The position numbers were made by a program, and so were the translations under genes. Shown piece after piece: positions 13,101 through 25,600 of a stretch of DNA of 64,000 nucleotides (positions are counted from its first letter, which is position 1; each line of letters begins with the position of its first letter). This DNA is from Lytechinus pictus (lineage: Eukaryota; Echinodermata; Echinoidea; Temnopleuroida; Toxopneustidae), in assembly GCF_037042905.1 (NCBI RefSeq), contig NW_026974140.1, positions 12,101,001-12,165,000 of the forward strand, in the 5' to 3' direction. The notes below the pieces were generated by a model, which saw only the letters and a program-made list of their open reading frames with translations, ran no database searches and was not told where the DNA came from.

Positions 13101-15109
13101 CAAAGGCTTCAAAATTGGGCAGCTCGAATAATTTATCAAGTAACAAGATTTCACTTTTCTAAACCACTCCTTGAATCGTTACACTGGCTTCCCATACGAC
13201 ATCGTATAGTTTTTAAGTTACTTTTGCTAGTTTTTAAGTCTCTTAATAAGCAGGCACCTTTATATCTGCGTGATTGTTTGACCCTATACACCCCTCGCAG
13301 GAATGTACGAGCCTACAGTGACCCATTCCGTCTCACATATAAAATCACTAGGAAACTGGCTGGAGATAGGACTTTTACCATAACCGCTTCAAAATATTGA
13401 AATCACTTACCTTTTACTCTTAGACAATCACCATCTGTTGCTTCATTTAAAAAGGGACTTAAAACCTTTCTTTTTTCCAATCCAGATTTTTAGGATTGTA
13501 AGGTTTCATTTTTATAGTTGTAACAATTTCTTTTTTTTGTTGTAAGCGCTTTGGGCCATTCTGGGAAAAGCGCAGTATATAAATAATAATAATAATAATA
13601 GTACGTTTCACACCTGAAATGGATTAATAAAAATAACCCAATATCATGTTGCACAAAATGAATGCATAAATCATGTTTTATTCAATACATGCACTGCAAA
13701 AAATATTTTGTTGATCAGAGCATGTTTTTGTATGCTACTGCAGTTTTCTACTTCTTGTGAGGTAACGTTCCCACATGTAATGAATGAATATGAAATGATA
13801 GTGCATTGTACTTTTTCATTCTCTACCGACTCATTACATTCATTATTTTTCACTAAAAGCTTAGTCTGTAACTGCAGACTCTAGTTTGACTCTTCATTGA
13901 GCAAATTATGCTATTCCTTGAAAGGCTATTTTATGAGAAGCAGCTTAGTGCAGGATTCTATAAGCTTACATACGCAAAAAACACTGCATGATTCAAGTAT
14001 AAAAATATATATGGACCAGGAAGTTTGGGAGTGTAATATTTCCTGTAGATAAATTTCCACTTTGTTGCATTTTGTTTTAATGACAGGAGGAGGCAGAAAT
14101 TCGCTATATACTTCAGCTCGCTTGTTAACAAAGCTTTGTGATGTCAATCTGTACATATTCGTCAACAGTGACAACTTTTAGCCCAAGTCTGTACAAGGTC
14201 AGGGCATATACCAGAACAAATATGTTACTCTTGACCAAAGGACTTCTTTGAGGAACTTGGGGGAAGGGAGAGCTTTAAAATCTGGGTCAATTTTCACATT
14301 AATGCAAGCCTACAGCTACCAGACTATACTCGGGCACCTGCAAAACAGATTAGGGATTGAAATGATTCTATGAAAACGGTTTGATCTGAGGTATTCTCCT
14401 TGAGCTGAAATCATGGCTTTAGACTTGACTCTGCGACTGACGAAAAGCCGGATCAGGAATGCCTAAGGTATTTGGTGAAAACCCAACGCCTGTGGAATGC
14501 AGGCTCCCGAGCGATGATTGGGAAGGGGTGTGGGGCGGGTCTCGGTAAGGGGTGCATTTCGCCAAGATTGACAAGATTAGGGGTAGTTTCTTTCTTACAG
14601 CCAACGGAAGAAAGGCCTTCGCAGAGATTCATAATTGGCTCCCATTTATCAAAACCATTTGGAGAATGGGTCTGTGTTTTATACTTGGAAGCTGATCATA
14701 ATCAAATACATTTTCCTGCTGTATACTGATGAATCAGCACAGAGAAAAAAGAGGGTGCTTAAGGTGGTTTTTTTTTAAGTAGTACTTTGAGTCATACCAT
14801 TATACAAAAGTAAACATTATGAAATGAATTTTTTGTAAAGAATGAAAAAATTACCCCCAAATGACAAAAAAATGGAATTGCTTCATCTAAATTTGAAGTG
14901 AACAGTTTAAAAACCATATTCTAAGCAATTTTAAGATTAGAAAAATATGTACAATATCTCTTGTTGATATTTCACCTCTATTCCTGCTTTGATCAAGTTT
15001 GGGACCTAAAAAATATGAAATCTGTCAATATTTCAGAGGCTAATGTTTCATGAAATTGGGCAAGATGCAGTTGAAAAAAAAATGATTTAAAGTACAACTA
15101 TTTGGCTAC
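10173..15109 (-). other. Cadherin intron of 4,937 bp
   Basis: The donor is GTAGCC at 15109 and the acceptor GGTGCAG ends at 10173. It splits a glycine codon (phase 1). It carries a CR1/L2-type 3' fragment in the opposite orientation to the gene (about 12,990-13,600) and a G11 run at 10,929. A moderately GC-richer stretch (about 14,400-14,620) has no recognisable feature. No other exon is seen. Confidence 0.92.
12990..13600 (+). mobile_element. CR1/L2-clade non-LTR retrotransposon, 3' fragment (broken ORF2 end plus tail)
   Basis: The plus-strand frame from about 13,012 to 13,493 reads like the extreme C-terminus of a CR1/L2-type reverse transcriptase: NNAIRSLVLSR, DYCNGLLSNIP, IQRLQNWAARI, LLESLHWLPIRHRIVFK, LNKQAPLYLRD, and a final FKKGLKTFLFSNPDF before TAG. 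A TAA at 13044-13046 stands where a residue is expected just before DYCN. A TGA at 13398-13400 stands where a Trp is usual. Both are in the same frame, so only single-base changes separate this from an open frame: it is a young but dead 5'-truncated copy. The 3' part holds GCGCTTTGGG...AAGCGC, then (ATA)n from about 13,580, which is typical of these tails. It lies antisense to the cadherin gene. The 5' end is approximate. Confidence 0.87.
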
Positions 15110-15311
15110 CTGAATCAAGATCAGTGGCAGTCAGGCTGACAACTGAAGTCCCGATGGCCACATCTTCAGGCACTTCTTCACTGTAGTAGACAGGGTTGTA
15201 GATTGGATCATTGTCATTCACATCCTCTACATTGATGTAGACTGTGGCCATTGAACTCCTTGGAGATGATCCCTTGTCCGTAGCCGTCACTGTCAAGTAG
15301 TAATGCTGCTT
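15110..15311 (-). CDS. Giant cadherin, exon 3 of window (end of r17, start of r18)
   Basis: This 202-bp exon enters in phase 0 and leaves in phase 1. The acceptor is AATTACAG|AAGCAG (AG at 15313-15312). The donor is TCAG|GTAGCC at 15110/15109. It starts KQHYYLTVTATDKGSS, continuing exactly from LDYEV of the previous exon, and contains the linker VEDVNDNDPIY (DVNDN at 15210-15224). It then encodes the N-terminal part of r18 (VPEDVAIGTSVV, ATDLDSG). The glycine codon at the end is split G|GC with the next exon. Because the phases differ, skipping this exon alone would shift the frame, so it is probably constitutive (inference). Reading on past the donor gives only six more residues before a stop, which supports the donor position. 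Confidence 0.94.
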
Positions 15312-15876
15312 CTGTAATTTGTATTAAAAGGAAAATAATGAAATATTAAGTATGATGTTGGTCAGAGGTTTCAAGGTAAAGCAGGAGATAATTTGAAAAG
15401 TAAGAAAAACAAATTCTGAGTTAATAGTTCTTTTTAAGCTATGTCATGTATAAAATAACTATTTTATCTGCACCTTGAATTCATCTAAAGCAGATTATAT
15501 TGCTCATATTCCTCAGCTAATGATAATTTAGATTGAATGAAAACTAAGAAGATGTGTATTTTTCAATTTCTCAGACTTTTCATGAATTCTCAATCAACTT
15601 ACAGTAGATATAAAAATCATGAGGTTTATTATGGATCTTACTTTTACAAAGATATAAACAGTGAAACCTGTCTATAGTAACCACCCAAGAGAAATACCAA
15701 ATGTGGTCAGTATAGGCAGGTGGCCGTTAACACATAATTGTATAATTTCCTTGCCAAATGAGATTCATTTCTATTTTTCTGTATTCATAAAAAAGGACAT
15801 CATTCATTCTGTCAGTTATGGATCTTTTGTGTCTCATTTTATGACAGACATTTTTTTATATTAACAATGACATTAC
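15312..15876 (-). other. Cadherin intron of 565 bp
   Basis: The donor is GTAATG at 15876 and the acceptor ATTACAG ends at 15312. It is AT-rich and contains one recognisable repeat fragment at 15661-15732. Nothing coding is seen. Confidence 0.93.
15661..15732. repeat. Hairpin-forming repeat fragment in the 565-bp intron
   Basis: CCTGTCTATAGTAACC at about 15,668 pairs with the reverse complement of GGTCAGTATAGGCAGG at about 15,705 (CCTGCCTATACTGACC), 13 of 16 positions. Short repeats of this kind, alternating a transcribed word with its reverse complement, are dispersed in many invertebrate genomes (general knowledge). I have no second copy in the window to prove dispersal. Confidence 0.5.
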
Positions 15877-16425
15877 CACTTCATAATCTAGTGTTTGTTG
15901 TAGCCTGAAAGCTCCTGTCATCGGATCCAGGTAAAAGACATCTTCTCCAGGAGCTCCTTCCTCCACCACAGAGTATACCACCTCCCCGTTTGAGCCTGCA
16001 TCAGGGTCTGTTGCTATGATGACACCAACATCCTCACCCACCAGCTCATCTTCTGGAACCAAGAAAGAGTAGATGGACATGGAGAACTCGGGGTCATTAT
16101 CGTTTTCATCCAGGAGATCGATGTCGATGGTGGTCGTTGAGCTCAGCGTGCCGTCAGATGCTTGGAGCTGGAGCTGGTAGACGGCGGAAGATTCCCGGTC
16201 AATCACACCCCTGGTCTTGATCTGACCGGTGGTGGAGTCGATGGAGAATAGGTTGGTTGCACCGTCGATGATACTGTAGGAGATGATGGTGTCCAGGTCT
16301 GCATCCGTTGCCATGACAGTCTTGACAGGTGAGTTTGTCACCACATTCTCCATGATGGAAGCAGTGTATGGACCATTGGTAAAGACAGGTGCGTTGTCAT
16401 TTTCATCAAGTACAGTGACAGTTAC
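15877..16425 (-). CDS. Giant cadherin, exon 2 of window (end of r15, r16, start of r17)
   Basis: This internal exon is 549 bp (183 codons), phase 0 at both ends. The acceptor is a long pyrimidine tract followed by TTATAG at 16426-16431, and the donor is GTG|GTAATG at 15877/15876. It begins with VTVTVLDENDNAPVF, which completes the G strand and Ca2+ linker of r15 left open at the end of the giant exon (YAVD...VKSVQ). This join proves that the two exons are consecutive in the domain sense. It then encodes all of r16 (ATDADLDT, IDRE, LDENDNDPEF; linker near 16096-16110). The first two thirds of r17 follow (VPEDE, ATDPDAGSNGE, ending LDYEV). Skipping this exon would keep the reading frame but remove one full repeat and parts of two others. 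No stop or frameshift is seen. Confidence 0.95.
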
Positions 16426-16479
16426 CTATAAAGAGAAGAAAAGAGAAAGAAAAGACAGGTCTTTGAGTGAATCTGTGTG

Positions 16480-19400
16480 GAATATTCTTACATTCTTTGT
16501 TCTTGTAATAGAATAAAAATCACACCCCTAAATCCAAGGTGGATGACAGGGGCACTATGTCAGGTACGCATGTATATTTTCATGGTTTCCTAAGAAAACC
16601 ATTCCTGACCTTGGAAGCCAAGTTGAACAAACCTTGGTTAGAATGGGGCCTTCGTATTGGATTTCCAGCCATAAATATTATTAGAAAGTGGGAAAATAGT
16701 GCAATGTTAAAGGCAATCTAATTTGTCATGCTCTCCTCAAAGCTACAATAAGCTCATTGCCCTTCACCTCTTGCCTTGGTATCACCTATGTTGGTGTTAT
16801 GTTCATCAAGTTCAATGGAAATGAAGGAAAAAGGCGTCTTTTCCTTATGCGCCCCCACCACTACCTTTCCATGGATCCTTCGGCGGGGCTCGGATGAACA
16901 GGGTTAAAAAGTGGAAAATATGTGCTGCAGCAAAGCATTGTTTTCTCACACGCATCACTCATCGCTTTAACCGATGAAACTCCACATACAGGCAGTGCTG
17001 ACAATGGGGCGGAGGGGGGAATCCAGCATGTACATTAAAAACATGGATAGCCTTTCAATCATAACATTTCCACTCCTGTTGCTACTCTCGCCACTCTGGG
17101 AACAACATTACATGCCGAAACCCTGACTTCTGCCTGAGAAAATAGCCTGGAAGAAGTCACAGGTATTGTATCACATATTACCATGACAACCACCATCCAT
17201 CAACTCCATCTACTTAATCATACCATACTTGTTCTCATTTAAACTTTTCCATTTTACTTATTGAGCACAAAAAGAATGGGAAAGTGTAAAATCTTGCCCA
17301 CAGGGGGGAAAATCTACTTGATGCTCTCATCATCAATCAACACCACAGTCATCTGCTTAGAGACAGAAAGAAGTTCAATCATCCCAATTCACACACCGTT
17401 AACACCCTTCTGACACTAAGAAGATCATATAAGAATGTATAGCCAAAAGCTGGGGATAAAAATGGATGTGTCCATACATCATACAAATTTGCTAGAACAT
17501 GTGATTACATAGAGGGGAAAATGAAAAATTCAAACCTGCAGGGACTACATGTAAGCATTTGAGGCTAGACAGACTCAGTTTTCTGACTAGCAGAAGGGGA
17601 AAATCTCTTCTTTTTTTTAAGTTTCAAGATGCAAGAGTCTCCTACTTATGATAATGAAAGAATTCTTACATTATGTTAAATCACTTAATAACACTATCAC
17701 CTAATGTGACAATTGTGATGCTATGAGTTGTAATGTATACATGTATCTAAATGCTACCAAATGCACATAGGGAGTATGAGCATTCAAATGTGCAACATAG
17801 TGTTTTAATGTTGTTTGATGTAGATTCATCTTCAAGATTCTTTTGCAATGCAAAATTCTTGGCCTGGTAACTGTTTACATGATCTTTTCCTCCTTGTTTA
17901 ACAACCAGGAAATGGTGAGAATTCCTCTCAAATTCTTTTTCAAAACCCATCTGTAAGATGCCTAACAATGAGTAAGAAACTGGAGCTACCTGTTGCCTGT
18001 TGTTTACAATAGAAGCTATTGTTCCTCATCTTTTTTACCTAATCACTAAGAAGGTTGACCAATTGTCCAAAGTATTTTTTCCTTTCTCATTCCACTGAGT
18101 AATCATCCTTTACCACCAGAGCTAACATAACTCAACAATGGAATTACACGACTAAGGTGGGCTTTCTGGGTTTGAGAAAGAAGAGGAGCTATTTTAATCC
18201 AACAACTCTTCAATAAATTGTAATTACGCAGTTACCAGCCCAACCAACAATCTTCCTGGTTTACTTACGACATATGAACACTCCAGGAAATGTAGATGAT
18301 GGGGGGGGGGGTAAGAGAAACAGGATAAATGAACAGGTAGGAATTATCACTACAAATCCTTGTGTAACTTATTGGATAGGTATTACTTAAAAAGATACAT
18401 CTCTAATAGCTGGTGCAATCTTCTTTTGAACAAAGGTTTTAAGGTGATTACTACATATTTTTTGCTTTTGTTCTGATTTTTTTTGCAGGGGATAGCATCA
18501 TATCCTGCTATGCTTAATCATGTTAAACCTGTGCTAATACTTGTAAGAATTTGTAATTCTTTTGTGCGATATGAAGCCGATGCCTTTCAAGATCTTTTCT
18601 CAGAGGGATGATCCTTGGGTTAAGAAGGAAAGGAGACAAAGTGGCACTTGATAAGTCATTTCTTTACTTTTCAGTTTAGAAAATGACAGCTGGGGTATGA
18701 AAGCTCATCATTTTGTCAGCTTTCTATCTATGATGGATCTATTGAATTTTTGAGGAGTGACTCATAATTACTACGCTTGTCTGAAAATATATTATTTTGT
18801 GTAATATTATGTAACAAACATTTTTGCTATGACTGTTAGCTTTCAAAGCTCAAATTCTTAGATTATCTCGAGATGATCAAATAAATGGACATAAATTACA
18901 TGAAATATAGGTATAACTCTTAACCTATATCCTTGTTATATAAAATAAAACTAGTCAATTTAGTCAGGATCCACAAGAGTGTAAGTAAAGTATGACCAAA
19001 TGTGCTTGTGTATTTCCGAATCTTTGTCCATATTCTTTTTTACCAAGAACACAATGGAATATCATGGAATATTTTTCTCTGACAAGTTGAGCTAATTATA
19101 TAGGATGCTTTATTAGGATTCTCAGCGTAAACTAGACAACTGCTTCTAGTTCAATGCCCTTCATTTGGAGGCAGGATTAAAGTAGGGAGGAATTGCAATC
19201 CTGCACTTGAATTGTACACCCTGAAAAGGATTAAATTTGAATAATATTTTATTTCATGATAAATATGTACATGAAATGCCCCATATACAGTATAAATGTC
19301 GCTGCATTCCGAAACAACCCGTAACCCTCCTTTGTCTTCATGAAAAAATCTTTCTGTGGAAATGTCATCTTCTTGAACTATCACTACACTTTCACATTCA

Positions 19401-22400
19401 TCACCTGAGCAATGACAATTTATGGTTTGACTTTGACACATCTTATCATAAATAATTCACAGGTTGGAACAATTCAATCACTTCCCTTTCTTGAACAAGC
19501 AATGAAATTGATAGTCAGATCCGAACTTGAACCAATTTTTTTTTCCTTCCCAACAAATTAAAACAAAACACAGCTCATCAATCATTTTTGTTTCTCTAAC
19601 ATCTTGATTCTCAACAATGACTGTTTTGATTGCCTCTTTCATGCCATAAACCAAAAGGTATTTGGGTTATAGTGCAATTATCTTTCTCTACCCTTCTGGA
19701 AGATACTTAAGTGTGACTGCAGTTTTTTTGCATGCAGCAATAAGTCCAAGTTCGCATCATTCACACATAAGCCTACAAAAAGTCTCAGTTACTTATGAAG
19801 AGAAAATAGACAATATAGATCAATCATGCTAGGGTGATTTTGTTGACACAACTACCATCTAGATCTGAACGCATAGTTTCAATGTTTTTAAAAAGACCAA
19901 TCTTGACTCTGGTTTGCACTTTCTGCCATGCTAATTGCTATCACATTTTGGCTTCAGACTTTGACAAGGAAAAGAAAGGCTTTGACTTTGGTATTCAAAT
20001 TGAATGCACTTTCAAGGAGCAAGCTAACAATTGAAGCATTGGTTTGGAACTGTTTTGCAACACAGGAAATTTAAAGCTTCACCTCAGGGAATAATGAAGA
20101 TTAAAAAAATCTGGTGGATGACAATCCTTTTAAAAGATGCAATAGAAATATTTCAAGAAAACCCAATCCAACACTCATTAGTGTCAATTTGATTCTGGGA
20201 TCATTTGTTTTAACCTATTTAGGACAGAGAACAAGTAAACCCAGTTCCTATTATTCAGTGTGATTGCCCAATGAATCTCTCTACAATACCTGGACAAAAA
20301 CAAATGATACATATTTTTCCCTAATTTTTTTTTTCTTCAGTTTTCTTACTGTATAATGCACATGTATGAATTTAAATGTCAACATGAAGATAGAGCATAG
20401 GAAGAATTGAGAGCACGCCCACATTGTGATATAAAGATGGAGAGATTAAATGGGCTCCAAGAAAGGAACTCAGGGAAAGGCTTCTACTTTTTCCTTTCTC
20501 CAGCCTGACCAAGGGGTGAAGGAACAATAGTATCTTATGTAACAAGAACAAAAGAGAACCTGAGACTGCTGATCTGTGCCCTGAGGGGGACCGCCAAGAT
20601 CCTAACAGACTTCTCTCAAAGGAAGGGTGATTTCAAAGGCCCCTTCCCCCATTCTGTTTCTTCTTTGCATGATTAGTCTTGTATTTAAACAGACAAGAAC
20701 TTCATCTCCCCTTCAGAGAGTAGGCCTACTATTTTATATTTTAGGTTTACATCTGAATAATGACAGGCAAGACTATTTTTTTCATATGATGGATGTGTAT
20801 AGTATCTAATATGCCACCAATTATGTAATAAGCTCAAAATAAAACTGGAATTTATCCTTGAATTCTGATTAAAAAGACTGATCTCATAATCCATGAGAGT
20901 GAGTAGTGAGTAATGTTCAAAGTGGATAACTGCACAACATGGTTGATTGATCAAGATATTGATTTGTTCTGCAGATTCTGAGTTTCTTTTTGTGTGCTGA
21001 AAAAGATATGGAAGGCTGAATACCTTTTCAGACATAAGAATATTTTACAATTTTTCAATAATATCCTAGGGCTCAACGTACAAAATATCTCAATATACCT
21101 TATGTAAATGCATAATTTTTATCCACAAAGAATTGTAGGAGATGAGAGCCATTAACTACTCAACGACTTTCAATCTGTGTGGCTAATTACATGGCCATTA
21201 TCCCAGCTTTTGACCAATTTCTATGAAAATTCAATGTTTTTCATGTTCTGTATAAGAGACTCATGCAGAGAATCATAGGTGATTACATGGTCCTACATAA
21301 TGAACAAAAAACATTGGTAAGGTATCTCTCCCTCAATTAAATCCCAACAAAGAATGGATTTTTGAAGGAACTGGATTCTGCTCCCACAAGATGCCTTCAA
21401 GCCTTGAAGAACTGTATACAAAATCATCAGTGATTATCAACAGTGGATGAGGAAAAGAATGCATTCCTCCTCTTTGGTGCACCATGGACCTATACCCTTA
21501 TAACAAGCACCAAACATGATAAATGATTCTGTTGAGAGATTATGGCGTGATATTCAAAGAGAGTCAAAATCTTCAAAACAAGCGGCTGTATTTTTTTCAT
21601 TACTCCTGCCTTTTTTTTACTCCACAAGCCTATGAATTCGCATGCTTTTAATATATTATCATATTATTTTGCAAGACTTAAATTATTTTGCAAGACTACT
21701 TCAATACTTCTCCCATATATTTAAAAAATAACAACTATAAAAACTATATATGCTTGGATTTTAATAAATTGTCAAAATAGTTCAATAAGATTGAAGAAGA
21801 TATTCAGATAGGACTGGATGGATATTAAATTTCATTTTCATTGAAGTATTAAAATTAAAATGTCATGTTCTCTGTCAATAAACTTGGAATGCTACAGGTA
21901 TGGTGTTATGTACATGTGTATATGGATGGGTTAACAATACTTTACATAGAGTCATTGGCAAAATTGGTATGAAATATTTTTATATTCAATTGAAGATGCC
22001 CCCCCCCCCCCGAAGGCACTGGTGGTATAAATCCAGGCCTGGATTTTTTTCAGACCAATAGGTATACTGTCAGCTCAGATGAGTAATAGCTACAAGTAAT
22101 GGCTCTACACAAGCTTTGGTATTATCGAACAGCGCCCACAATAAGCCAACCTGCTAAGCATCTTGTACCCAATAGAACGGCACCAAATTGGCAACATTCT
22201 TGGGAGGATAATTTGGGGCCTTAGCGCACTATAGTCCAGGGGATGGGGAGACACAGTTGTCGCCAGATTTTCTTCTTTGTCTCTTCAAAAAGAAGAGATA
22301 GAAGAAATAGATGGTTGATACAGGCTTCATTTCATCCTGACAAAGAAAACTTTTTGTGTCTCTTTTGATTTGCATCTCAGAAAAGAAATGAATGGTCAGT

Positions 22401-22440
22401 TTCCCTGGTCGGATGACAAGCATCAAGCAAAGGCTTAGCA
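16480..22440. other. Intronic stretch without recognisable gene
   Basis: AT-rich unique-looking sequence with only short frames (96 codons or fewer). A G11 run lies at 18,301 and a C13 run at 21,999. The segment at about 16,850-17,170 is slightly GC-richer, but I see no motif that identifies it. Confidence 0.6.
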
Positions 22441-22471
22441 TGTCAAAGGAAAAGTTGAAATAGATGTGTTT

Positions 22472-22663
22472 GGGGCGTGTTTATGCTTCCACTTTTCAAG
22501 CCAGAATCAGCATTTTCATACGTGATTGGTCCAAAACACGGTTGCGTCCATGCTTACTTTCATTTAAACGATATTTCAGAACGCCGATCGTAAACTTACA
22601 AAAAGGTGTTTCTAAACGTCGTTTGACCAGAATCAGGGTTTCTGGGGAAGTATAAACAGAACC
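22472..22663. mobile_element. Probable short MITE related in sequence style to family A
   Basis: The left end GGGCGTGTTTATGCTTCC pairs with the right end read inward, GGTTCTGTTTATACTTCC (about 14 of 18 positions). Internal words AGCCAGAATCAGC, TTTTCATACGTGATT and TTTCTAAACG resemble words in family A (AGCCAGAATC, TTTTCATACGTGATT, CTTTCCAAACG). The right boundary is uncertain: a second possible end, GTAAACGGGCCC, lies about 15 bp further out. No clear target duplication is seen. Confidence 0.5.
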
Positions 22664-25600
22664 ACAATCGTAAACGGGCCCGGCCTTTTTTTCACTGTAA
22701 ACGGGATCTTTGATGAAATATAGGTAGAATACTGTCCGCTGCACAGGAATAGTTGGCCATGCCAAAATGAATAATCATAACTAGCATTAAAAAGCAATAG
22801 CCTATTTAAAGTGTCGATGCAAGTTATTTTTTTCTACTTTATATCAAAAGCCTGAATGTTCTTTTTTTTATATTTACAGCACCATCATATGCCTGCTTCA
22901 CAAGGGAAACTCATGAACTTAAATGCATCAGAGATGGTAATTAACATAAGCATCATACTGAGCTAGAATGTAAACAAAATACCTAAATGCTGAGGAGAAA
23001 GGGGCCAGGGTACATTTAAAGAACGCTACCACAATCCTCTTGAAAATACACATGTAATCTGACATAGGCCATCCTCCCTCTATCCACTAGGTGAAGGGGG
23101 ACAATATGACTGGGTAAACAATGGTAGGCAAACAAACAGAGAAGGGGAACCCAGGCTACTAATCTATAAACAGCTCCATGTTGCCCTTCATACCGGGGTC
23201 TGTATAGTCTTCAGTACATTCTACTCCGAGCCATCATGCAACTGGCAAAAGGGCGTAGCACAAGCCCTGGCCCTGAATGCCATCAAGGCTGAAAGAAGGG
23301 CACAAACTATGGCGTAGATGTAACAACTATCATAGTGCTCGCAATGTCACTTGTGAATGTTCCACACAAAAATAATGCCTTTCTGTCAGCAATACACCAT
23401 AGAGACACTTGTGACCAAATTTACAACTTTTTCCTTAGTTTTGAAGAACTACAGAGTACAGAATATACAAGTGTGTTTGAAACTGGAGTAATCAGGATAA
23501 CATTGATGTCCAAAATCCCTCCTCCCCAAAACTCAAGACAGGAGTAGATCTATATTACCCTATGAAAATTTGGTTTGCTTATGATTTTGTTGTGTGTGTC
23601 ACATATCCAATTAGATGTGAACTCCCTCTAATAGGCTAGATGAACTTATAAGGAATTACATGATTAATGAAGCCATATTTGTAGGACAAAATCTAGAACT
23701 ACAAAAACTACAATTATCAGTATAAATTGTCCATGTATAGGGTGTGTTTTTAGCATTGCAGACAAATTAGTATGATCCATTACATGATTTTAACACATAA
23801 TTATGACCACATATAATCACAGAACAGAGATAACAAATGTACAATCACTCTCAAATTTTCTAATACAAAAACCTTGTATTCATTATTAAGCTGTTAATTG
23901 GTTCTATCGAGCTATCTCATTCCACAAAGCCCTCTTTTATTCTGATGTAATTTTGAACACTGAAAGAAACTATTTACATGTTCACACAGGGTCACTCATG
24001 ATTAATGTCCCCATCTTGTGTGGAATACAAATTAGGTGCCTATTCTTTGTTCAAATCAATGGAATTGGATGTTATATGATACAAACTCAAAAGAGAACAT
24101 CTCCCTTATTACATTTCGATGATCATTAAATCGCGCAAGTCTGTGATAACAGACAACTAAACGTCAGAGACGAGGACAAATCAATCGGGATCAATATACT
24201 CTCAATGTATAACAAATTTTTGCATTGAGTACCAAGCCATTCCAGGAGCTGAGTGGAGAATGGTATTCAAATGCGGTTTGAAGGGACTGTTCAGTTACTA
24301 TTTAAAAGGGAGACCAATAAAATAATGCTAATGATGTTTACAATTCAAGTTAGGGTCTGTAGTTTCATTATGTGCAGATTGAGAATTCTGGAGTGGGGTT
24401 TGGTACGTGAAGAATTTTATTTTAGCATAATGCACATGATTGTACATTTCTTTCTAGTATGGACAATGAGATACAAACAGGTATGTCATTATGTTGAGTT
24501 GGTATGAGAATACATACAAGTCGGCGGAGGAAATTCAGCTCTACTATCCTAACGTACTGTTGAAAATTATCAGGGAAATCCAGTATACAATGGAAATGGA
24601 ACAACCAATCATCAAAAACAGCATTCTTTCAAAGCATGAACACATTATCTGTCCTTAAAAAATAAGATAATTCATTCTGTTCCAAATGTAGTGGTCAAGC
24701 AGTTAAGTTCTATGTGAACATGCACACACTCCTACAAAGATAAATCATGTAGTTCAATTCACATTCAGACAGTGCTTGAAAAATTCAGCCTTTTCTTCAC
24801 CTGTTGACTCATACATCTCCAACCTCAAACCACCAAGATTATCTCTTTCCTTCATCAGTTTTAATATATCATTTATAAAAAGTGGTGTAAATAACAAACA
24901 CAGTGAATCAGAAATTAATGGTCTACTCCATTTCTTATCTGAGCCTGTCTCCCTCTCAAAGCAAACTGCCTGTTTGTATGCCACTCCATGGTTAAGCGAA
25001 TTAAAATGTGTCTGAAACCTATTTTGCCTCATTTCTAATGAATTATTCTGATTTGCAATATCCTTATAGTTATAATATTCCATTAGGTCTAACTGTCTCT
25101 TGGCCAATTCATTATTTTATTCAATTTTTTTTTCACATTATTTTATCTAATATTCACTCGGTACAATCATGAAGCTCTATGGTATAACACCATTATCTGA
25201 TCAGCTTAATTGCTGATAGACCAAATTGAATCAGAAACCAATAAAGCTAATAAAAAATAAAAGTTAACCAAAGATGAATGAACCAAATAGAAATATACCA
25301 AGTGGCAATCTATCCCAAACATACAATGTGCAAACTACAGGCCTACAGGCTTCATGTAGTATACAAACGCTACTGTATTTTATTCACAGAGGATGTTTAA
25401 GTTACAATGTAGGCTGTAGAGAATCACTTATAGATTGGGTAATAATCATTTAACAATGTTTACTCATGAATGGATTACAGAACAAAGACAGCTTCTCATG
25501 AATTCTGTGAAGAATCAGTGATTTTCAAGAAATCTGGAAATCATTCATTCAGCCTTGTTGACTGTTTGACCAACTAGACTTGTCTTCAAAGAGGGGACTA

